Program-made: the position numbers and the translations under genes
NCBI GenBank assembly: GCA_041859375.1
Contig: JBHEKP010000385.1
Location: 1-10,806 of the forward strand
Direction of reading: 5' to 3'
DNA: 10,806 nucleotides
Source: JBHEKP01 sp041859375
Lineage (GTDB): Bacteria; Hydrogenedentota; Hydrogenedentia; Hydrogenedentales; CAITNO01
The notes under the pieces: model-generated
Database searches by the model: none
Told to the model about the DNA's origin: nothing
What the model saw: the letters and a program-made list of their open reading frames with translations, nothing else
Part shown: positions 5,083 through 10,806 of the stretch, one piece after another
Numbering within the stretch: position 1 is the stretch's first letter
Layout of the letters: every line of letters begins with the position of its first letter

Positions 5083-8000
5083 AAAGATCGGCGGTTTGGC
5101 GGTTCTGGCCCTTATGGGTGTCGTGGCCTTTGGACTCGCGGGGGGCTACCTCCTGCAGACCGGTCCCGTGGGGGCGGCACCGTCCCCGGTCTCACCACCC
5201 CCGGTTTCGACCGGGGCCGCCTCCGCGGCGCAGACCCCGGTCCGGTCAGTCAACGCCGCGGACGTCCCCGCCGCCCTCGTGGCGGCGCCGCCCGCCGTTG
5301 CCGTCCCGGCGCAGCCGGAGCCGGTCCGTGTTGCCTCCACGGCGGGCAACGCCGTGATCGCCACCATGATGGCGGACTCGCTTGCGAAGGGCGCGCTGGT
5401 CTGCGCCGGTGTGCGCTACGAGCTGTTTGTTGATCCCAAGCCGGTTAAACCCGGCGAGGCTGTTATTATGTCCCTCACGGCGGAGGATATAGTCACCAAT
5501 GCCGCCCTGCGCATAGAGCGGGTGCGCTGGTACTATCAGCCCGCCACGGTCACCGCGCTTTTGCGCCACTATTCCGACCCCATCACCTACGCCAAGCCCA
5601 ATCCTGATGACGTGTTCATCCAGACGGCCCCCCCGGGGGTGATCCCGGGATTTACCCCTGTTGCCGGGGGGATTGCCCCGACCCAGCAGGGGTTGTATGA
5701 CGTGTATGTTGAGGCGCAGACACTGATGTCCGACAACACCTACACTTACTGCCAGGATCCGGCCGTGGGATTCCCCCAGTACCTGCAGGTGTATGACAGT
5801 CCGAATGCGGATTTTGAGGCCAAAAGTTATATCACCGATAATGCCCTGGTGGCACTCACCGACTGGGTGCCCATTTTCGGCTTCAATATGCGGTACACGC
5901 CGGACAATCCCGCGCCGCGCGTGCTGACCAAGCTGATGTTCGATCTCACCGGCGGCATTGAGGAGGACATGATCCAGGAGTTTGCCCTGTACAGGTTTTC
6001 CGGACAGCTTCCTAATGACGCCGCCGCAGCCCAAGCCGCCGTGGGATTTTTTGATCTCGGTTTTTCGCCCCAGCCATTCATGACCTGGGACGCGCATGGC
6101 TGGCCCTACGAGATGCCTGTGAACAATACGGCCAACGGGTCGACCTATGTGGAAAGCCCGGTAAACGGGCTGGTTTACAATGTCAACAGCCGCCCGAATT
6201 CCATCTACACGATGTACCGGCTGAATTTCGGACTGGACACCACGGACCCTGATTTCCCATTGAATGAACTTGATCAGCCAGGCGGCTTCAGTGATTTGGG
6301 CCCGAAACGGGCCACCCCTCCGGGTTCGTTGCCCGTGCCCTCGCGCGACTGGGTGATTGCCGCGCCGGGAGACGGTTATTCGTACATTCTTTGCGCGCGC
6401 CTGGGTTCCGCATGGGCTTCAAATGTGGGGTTGTCCGTGGTTCTGAAGAGCGCGCTGATGCAGCCCTACACATTCAATTCGGCGACGGGCCAGTATGTGT
6501 TTTTTGCCGCCCCGAGCGATCCCGCCGACAACTACAACCCGGACTTTTACAAGTTCCCGCCGGACTACCTCGCGCCAGAGGAAATGTATTACTCGTCCAT
6601 AGACGTGTTTGACCCCCGGGGTGCGGAAATTGCGCCTGAACTTGATTTGAACCGGTGGAATTATCCGGTGGTGTACTACACCCCGCTGGCGGGCCATGTC
6701 CGTCCGCGCTGGGATTTGACCACCCAGACCCTTGACTTTGTGGGCGGCGAAATTATGGACATCCGCCAGTTGGTGGCGGTGGAGTCCTTCACCAACGTGC
6801 TGTCCATCAACGCCGACGGCCTTTCGTGGGACCAGCCGACGGAGTTGAACATCATCTGCACCGACGAGGGTGCGGACCCCTACGGCCCCCCCGGAAACGG
6901 CGGTTTTGATCCCCGGACGGGCTTGGAAAGCTTCTCATTGGTGGGGCTTGTTGATCCGAACAGGGCCCAAGGCCATGATTATGCCTTTAATGGCCTTTGG
7001 GTGTGGTACGACACCAACGGCAACGGTGTGTTCGATCCGCCCACACCAAACGGAACCAACGGGGGGGTCACGTTTGTGGACCATCCCATGGTGCCGACTT
7101 ATGCGCTTGATCCGCAGGAGTCCCAGCTGGTCACCTTCGGCAATCATGAGTGGGAATATGAGCCATTCCCCGTGGGGAGCGGTGATCCGTGGTGGAAAAT
7201 GCGGATTACCCTGGGAACTTTGTTTGATTACGGGTGCATTTGCCCATCCCTTGGCGGCGGCCGCAAACGCGGTCCCACGGATAAACCCACCGGTTACATG
7301 GATCACGATCCTAATGTGCCAAAGAAGCCGGAAAGCCGCAATTCGTGCGGTGACTATTTTGTGGTAATGCATGCGGACAGTGGTTATTCCGACGTGGGCG
7401 GCCTGCCCGGCGACGGCAAGGGCATCAACCTTGGCGCCGACACGCGTACCTTCATTGAGCCCCGGCGCTGGAATCCCCGTGACGGTGGCCGCTGGGACGG
7501 GGGCATGGTTTTCCGCAGTCAGTTGTGGGCATTGGCAAAACAGCTCGGGCTGATCAGCGGCAAATCTGAGCAGCCAAAGCTGCCGAACTGGCAGTCTGTG
7601 GATTTTTGGGATCAGGTGTGCCCCCCTGACGCGATTCCCTGCCCGGACACCTTTGAAGGCCGCTTTCCCTGGTGGACGGAGCGCACCCACAATGTGGATT
7701 CGGTCAAGCCCATCCGTTTTGGCGCGGAGGTGCATGACCTTGTGCTGACCTACAGCACCGACAACCGCTACAGCAAGATCACCCCCATCATGGTGGGACA
7801 AATGCTTGATCGTTTCTTCGGCGGGCCTGCTGATCGGCCAGTCAGCGGCCGCAGCCAGTTGAGCATTTGGACCGACCCCGGCTTCATTGACTCGGCACTG
7901 ATCCGTGGCCTTGCGCCGACCGGATTCATTGACGATCCCTTTGAGATCGCCGACATTTACGATTACTACGGCATCAACGAGCTGCGTTTCTTCGGCAAAA

Positions 8001-10806
8001 ACAACGCGGGCATCAATCCCGACATCAGCGGCAGTTATGCCACGCTGTTTGATGAGTTGACCGAGACGCAGTACGCCTTTGAGACGGCCCCCTTCCGCCT
8101 CCACGGCGACGCGATTGACGCGCAGTTGAAGGAGCCCCGCTCCACCTATTTCCCGAACCCGCCGCAGCAGCCCACGCTGCCGCGCTACTCCACCTGGTCG
8201 CCCTACCAGGAGGGGCGCGCCGTGCTGGCATGGGGCCTACAGAGCTCCTGCGTTCTCTTCGACGACCGGGGCAACAACGGCGACTTTATGGTGCCCGGCG
8301 ACGACGACGCGGAGCGCAACTACGCCGACGATGTGTACGCCTTCACAGTTGACGACGTGCGCTGGCCCATTTCCGGGCAGCTGCCCGCGGATCTGAGCGG
8401 CAAATGGCTGGTGGACAGCTATAACGGCAAGTACTACATCGAGTCCAACAGCGGCAACGTGCTGTATCTGAAATACGGCCACGGCGCGTATGTGGATGAG
8501 GGGCTCGGAGTGCCCGACTATCCCACCGGCATTCCCGAGAACGAGCCAATTGACCGCGGGCGCTGGATGATCGTGGAGGACACGATGCCCCGGGGGACCT
8601 ACACGCGGCTTGAGGACTGGCGTCCCGAGAAGCTTCAGGATCCGTCCCAGGCGTGGGCGGCGCGCATCCTGCGCCAGTTCAGCTCCGCCGAGTCGCTTCC
8701 CTCCGCGATGCTGGGCGTGAACCTCTGCGGCACGAACGATCCGCGCGTGAACAGTGAGAGCCCCATCTCCCTGAACAGCCTCACCGTGGCCTTCTGGGGC
8801 CCGGACTTCAAGCCCGCCCACCTGACGGGCCTTGACCCGAACGGCGCGCTCTGGGCGTCCGGCGTGCTGCTTTACGAGGACACGAACGGCAACGGCGTGT
8901 ATGACGGCCCGGTTGTGCTGAGCGAGGCCCCGATTCCATCCTTCACCGACAGGATTGTGCCGGTGGAGCCGGGCACGCTCCAGTGGCCCGCCGCCGCCGA
9001 ACCGGTGGACATGGACGGCGATTTCGTGGCCGACGACCTGAGCGGCGACGGCGTGGTCTTCAACGGCGATCCCACCGACCCCGCCGACGTGGCGCTGCTC
9101 ACGCCCGAGGAGCAGGACGCGTGGGACGGCCTGGTGGACAACGCCTGGGTGCTTGACCTGCGCCCGGCCGCCAAGTGGGCCATCCCCAATTTCGACAACA
9201 AGGTTACGCGTTTGTCCGCCAAGGGCGACAAGGGCCTCTTCGCCGAGGGGGCTTCCCTTGCCGACTGGCCGGACTTCTGGTCCAGGACGCCCAGCCTTCT
9301 GGAGCTTGACGCCCTTGCGGGCGGCGAGAAGGCGCTTGATCCTACGGGCGGCAGCGCGGGCGATGATCTCTTTGTGGTGGTCCGCACCTCTAAGGACCAG
9401 CCCGCCTTCGGCGAGTTCCGCGCCGTTGTTCCGGCCAAGTTGCCCGCGCGCCCGGACGCGCAGAAGCAGGCCGGCATCCAGCTTTCGCCGCGCGCCTACA
9501 GCGTGGTGGACACGCTCGGCAAGCACAGCCCCGAGGAGGGCGCGGTGCAGAACTTCTACGGCCATGACATGATGGCCAACGACGTGGCCACGTGGGTCTA
9601 CGACCTCACCGCCGCGCTGGTGACGCCGCCGCTTCCGGTGCCCGTCATCCAGCCGGGCGGCCTTGAGGCGGCGGTGCTCGGCGTGGACGCTTCGGTGAAC
9701 CGCCCGGAGAACCTCATCGCCAGCGGCACCACGGCCCAGGCCGGCGACAGCACCTTCACGGTGAACGACACGGACGTGACCGTTGCCAACGACAGCCCCT
9801 ACTACCGCAAGGGCCAGGGCTGGACAAACGCGGCCGTGGGCCTCTACCTCATCGGCATGAGCCAGGGCGCGGACATCAACAACTGCCGCGTGGAGGGCTA
9901 CGAGATCACCGGCGTGTCGGGCCGCCAGCTCACGCTGCGCGCGGGCGCGCCGCGGGCCGACCGGCCGTGGCTCGTGATCAAGGATCCGACGTTCATGGAG
10001 CAGGTGGTGGTGGAGTTCTACGACGTGGATCGTTCGGGCGCGTTCGACCTTCGCAACGACCTGATGCCCCTTGACTTCGAGGATCCCTACGCCGGGGACT
10101 ACAGCGGCGTGGCGCTGTACCGCGACAACGACATGCACGCGCAGAACCGCAACGGCGTGTTTGACCCGCCGATCCGCGACGCGCGCGGCAACGTTCTTGA
10201 GTACATCGACCTTCCGGTGCGCCTTGACGCGCCGCCGATCCTGCTTGGCACGGTGGGCGGCGAGCCCGAGTACCAGGTGAAGCTGACCTTCTCGACGCCG
10301 GGCACGGACAACCTGCAGGGGCGCACGACGGTGCCCTACGAGACGCAGGCGCGCAACCGCCAGTGGGTGCCCCAGACGGCGGGCGTGACCCAGTCGGACC
10401 CGGAATTCGGCCCGGACTTCTTCGTTGTTGTGCGGCCCTCCAACAAGATGTCGCTGAACGACAAGTTCCAGGCGGCCATAGTTTCCTGGGGCCCGCACAC
10501 CCCGACCGAGCCCGACCCGGACAACTTCATCCCGTCGATACTGCCCGGCCAGACTCCCGGCCAGCAGGAGGACGAGTTCGACCTGTTCGCGGAGTTCCCG
10601 TGGGGCGCGCGGGGCGTGGGCTACATCACCCTGTTCCAGGAGCAGCGGCCCTACTACTTCTGGGGCTATGACAAGCCCGAGCGCAAGGTGGTGGCGCGGC
10701 AGGACGTGGACCGCAGCCAGCTTGGCGCGGACTTCGCGCCGCTGCGCAACTGGGTGCGCAGCAACCCGTTCCTGGCCATGCGCAGCCAGACGATCACCTC
10801 GCTGGC
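5075..10806 (+). CDS. Giant secreted modular protein, 3'-truncated by the window (at least 1910 aa)
   Basis: I read this frame codon by codon without finding a stop from GTG 5075 to the window end; the C-terminus is missing. Residues 1-35 look like a Sec signal peptide or anchor: basic MSKK, hydrophobic core about 5-27, and a possible AXA-type cleavage near VGAA (32-35); no lipobox cysteine is present. Residues 36-90 are a Pro/Ala/Val-rich linker. Residues 90-590 match no family I recognise and are rich in Tyr, Pro, Asp and Asn. Three divergent modules follow (590-768, 1236-1441, 1644-1790). Each has an acidic Asp/Asn/Gly loop (D646, D1269, D1684) and a later DYFVVMH, DDLFVVVR or DFFVVVR strand (760, 1430, 1781). 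Further acidic loops at 1063-1078, 1312-1326 and 1650-1658 resemble calcium-binding loops of thrombospondin-3 or dockerin type, which is inference. Third codon positions become much more G/C-rich after about 8.05 kb. It has its own promoter, separate from the ABC operon. A surface, adhesion or S-layer-like role is plausible but unproven. Confidence 0.88.
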   Translation, partial: MSKKIGGLAVLALMGVVAFGLAGGYLLQTGPVGAAPSPVSPPPVSTGAASAAQTPVRSVNAADVPAALVAAPPAVAVPAQPEPVRVASTAGNAVIATMMADSLAKGALVCAGVRYELFVDPKPVKPGEAVIMSLTAEDIVTNAALRIERVRWYYQPATVTALLRHYSDPITYAKPNPDDVFIQTAPPGVIPGFTPVAGGIAPTQQGLYDVYVEAQTLMSDNTYTYCQDPAVGFPQYLQVYDSPNADFEAKSYITDNALVALTDWVPIFGFNMRYTPDNPAPRVLTKLMFDLTGGIEEDMIQEFALYRFSGQLPNDAAAAQAAVGFFDLGFSPQPFMTWDAHGWPYEMPVNNTANGSTYVESPVNGLVYNVNSRPNSIYTMYRLNFGLDTTDPDFPLNELDQPGGFSDLGPKRATPPGSLPVPSRDWVIAAPGDGYSYILCARLGSAWASNVGLSVVLKSALMQPYTFNSATGQYVFFAAPSDPADNYNPDFYKFPPDYLAPEEMYYSSIDVFDPRGAEIAPELDLNRWNYPVVYYTPLAGHVRPRWDLTTQTLDFVGGEIMDIRQLVAVESFTNVLSINADGLSWDQPTELNIICTDEGADPYGPPGNGGFDPRTGLESFSLVGLVDPNRAQGHDYAFNGLWVWYDTNGNGVFDPPTPNGTNGGVTFVDHPMVPTYALDPQESQLVTFGNHEWEYEPFPVGSGDPWWKMRITLGTLFDYGCICPSLGGGRKRGPTDKPTGYMDHDPNVPKKPESRNSCGDYFVVMHADSGYSDVGGLPGDGKGINLGADTRTFIEPRRWNPRDGGRWDGGMVFRSQLWALAKQLGLISGKSEQPKLPNWQSVDFWDQVCPPDAIPCPDTFEGRFPWWTERTHNVDSVKPIRFGAEVHDLVLTYSTDNRYSKITPIMVGQMLDRFFGGPADRPVSGRSQLSIWTDPGFIDSALIRGLAPTGFIDDPFEIADIYDYYGINELRFFGKNNAGINPDISGSYATLFDELTETQYAFETAPFRLHGDAIDAQLKEPRSTYFPNPPQQPTLPRYSTWSPYQEGRAVLAWGLQSSCVLFDDRGNNGDFMVPGDDDAERNYADDVYAFTVDDVRWPISGQLPADLSGKWLVDSYNGKYYIESNSGNVLYLKYGHGAYVDEGLGVPDYPTGIPENEPIDRGRWMIVEDTMPRGTYTRLEDWRPEKLQDPSQAWAARILRQFSSAESLPSAMLGVNLCGTNDPRVNSESPISLNSLTVAFWGPDFKPAHLTGLDPNGALWASGVLLYEDTNGNGVYDGPVVLSEAPIPSFTDRIVPVEPGTLQWPAAAEPVDMDGDFVADDLSGDGVVFNGDPTDPADVALLTPEEQDAWDGLVDNAWVLDLRPAAKWAIPNFDNKVTRLSAKGDKGLFAEGASLADWPDFWSRTPSLLELDALAGGEKALDPTGGSAGDDLFVVVRTSKDQPAFGEFRAVVPAKLPARPDAQKQAGIQLSPRAYSVVDTLGKHSPEEGAVQNFYGHDMMANDVATWVYDLTAALVTPPLPVPVIQPGGLEAAVLGVDASVNRPENLIASGTTAQAGDSTFTVNDTDVTVANDSPYYRKGQGWTNAAVGLYLIGMSQGADINNCRVEGYEITGVSGRQLTLRAGAPRADRPWLVIKDPTFMEQVVVEFYDVDRSGAFDLRNDLMPLDFEDPYAGDYSGVALYRDNDMHAQNRNGVFDPPIRDARGNVLEYIDLPVRLDAPPILLGTVGGEPEYQVKLTFSTPGTDNLQGRTTVPYETQARNRQWVPQTAGVTQSDPEFGPDFFVVVRPSNKMSLNDKFQAAIVSWGPHTPTEPDPDNFIPSILPGQTPGQQEDEFDLFAEFPWGARGVGYITLFQEQRPYYFWGYDKPERKVVARQDVDRSQLGADFAPLRNWVRSNPFLAMRSQTITSL
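6842..7378 (+). repeat. Protein module copy 1 (residues 590-768) of the giant protein
   Basis: It opens with a strand plus acidic segment (ELNIICTDEG, then GNGGFDP), followed by GLWVWYDTNGNGVFDPP (D646) and, 114 residues later, DYFVVMHAD (D760). It differs from the other two copies in an insertion with CIC (721-723), a basic GGGRKRG run (727-733) and C758. It uses mixed third codon positions, unlike copies 2 and 3. Confidence 0.65.
8780..9397 (+). repeat. Protein module copy 2 (residues 1236-1441) of the giant protein
   Basis: The copy starts LTVAFWGPDF, continues to GVLLYEDTNGNGVYD (D1269) and ends with DDLFVVVRTSKD (D1430), 161 residues later. An additional acidic segment, DMDGDFVADDLSGDG (1312-1326), sits inside. 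The DNA of the acidic loop, GAC-ACG-AAC-GGC-AAC-GGC from 8879, differs from copy 1 (from 7010) only in the second codon over these six codons. Confidence 0.65.
10004..10444 (+). repeat. Protein module copy 3 (residues 1644-1790) of the giant protein
   Basis: The order is the same as in copies 1 and 2: VVVEFYDVDRSGAFD, then GVALYRDND and, after a 5-residue insertion, RNGVFDPP, then QVKLTFSTPG and DFFVVVRPSN (D1781). The acidic loop is altered: DTNGNG is replaced by DNDMHAQNRNG, which may weaken or change metal binding. Copy 3 is the shortest, with 97 residues between loop and FVVV strand. Confidence 0.65.

Noticed and set aside
7010..7036. Dockerin domain in the giant protein
   Set aside because: Dockerins need two tandem 22-24 residue calcium loops with conserved spacing. 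Here single loops are separated by hundreds of residues and sit within a larger module.
8237..10498. Long open antisense frame of about 750 codons on the minus strand
   Set aside because: It lies wholly opposite the giant gene where third codon positions are almost all G or C, which removes antisense stops. The product is His/Arg/Val-rich and low in complexity, with no recognisable domain.

Overview
The window is about 10.8 kb of GC-rich bacterial DNA with every supported gene on the + strand. No rRNA, tRNA, CRISPR array, insertion sequence or phage gene was seen. A GldA/GldF/GldG-like ABC operon that includes a DUF4340 gene, followed by a very large secreted protein, suggests a Gram-negative-type environmental bacterium outside the well-studied phyla. 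A member of the PVC group, Hydrogenedentota or a related lineage would fit, but no marker gene here settles this and the placement is inference.

Region 1 (1-4721) is a tightly coupled operon of at least four genes: the 3' end of an ABC-transporter ATPase, a six-helix ABC-2 permease (GldF-like), a membrane-anchored auxiliary protein (GldG / ABC_transp_aux-like) and a DUF4340-type repeat protein. Each junction is a stop/start overlap (ATGA, TGATG, ATGA) with a good Shine-Dalgarno sequence inside the upstream gene. The four products therefore look like subunits of one envelope machine: ATPase and permease at the inner membrane, with two single- or few-pass proteins whose large domains probably face the periplasm. 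In Bacteroidota the homologous trio is linked to gliding; elsewhere its substrate is unknown, and no gliding role is claimed here.

Region 2 (4722-5074) is a 353-bp intergenic region. It holds inverted repeats after the operon, a strong sigma70-type promoter (TTGACA, 17 bp, TATAAA with an extended -10 TG) overlaid by GACAC/GTGTC half-sites, and a leader of about 225 nt. The leader contains a stable hairpin and a possible 70-codon upstream ORF whose stop overlaps the next start codon.

Region 3 (5075-10806) is one uninterrupted reading frame that begins with GTG and runs off the window: at least 1910 residues. It has an N-terminal signal peptide or membrane anchor, a Pro/Ala/Val-rich linker, a long unrecognised region, and three copies of a divergent module. 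Each module pairs an acidic Asp/Asn/Gly loop (DTNGNGVFD type) with a downstream D-x-FVVV strand. Codon usage shifts inside this gene near 8.0-8.1 kb, from mixed to strongly G/C-ending third positions. I recognise no characterised family for it; it is the most likely undescribed element in the window.
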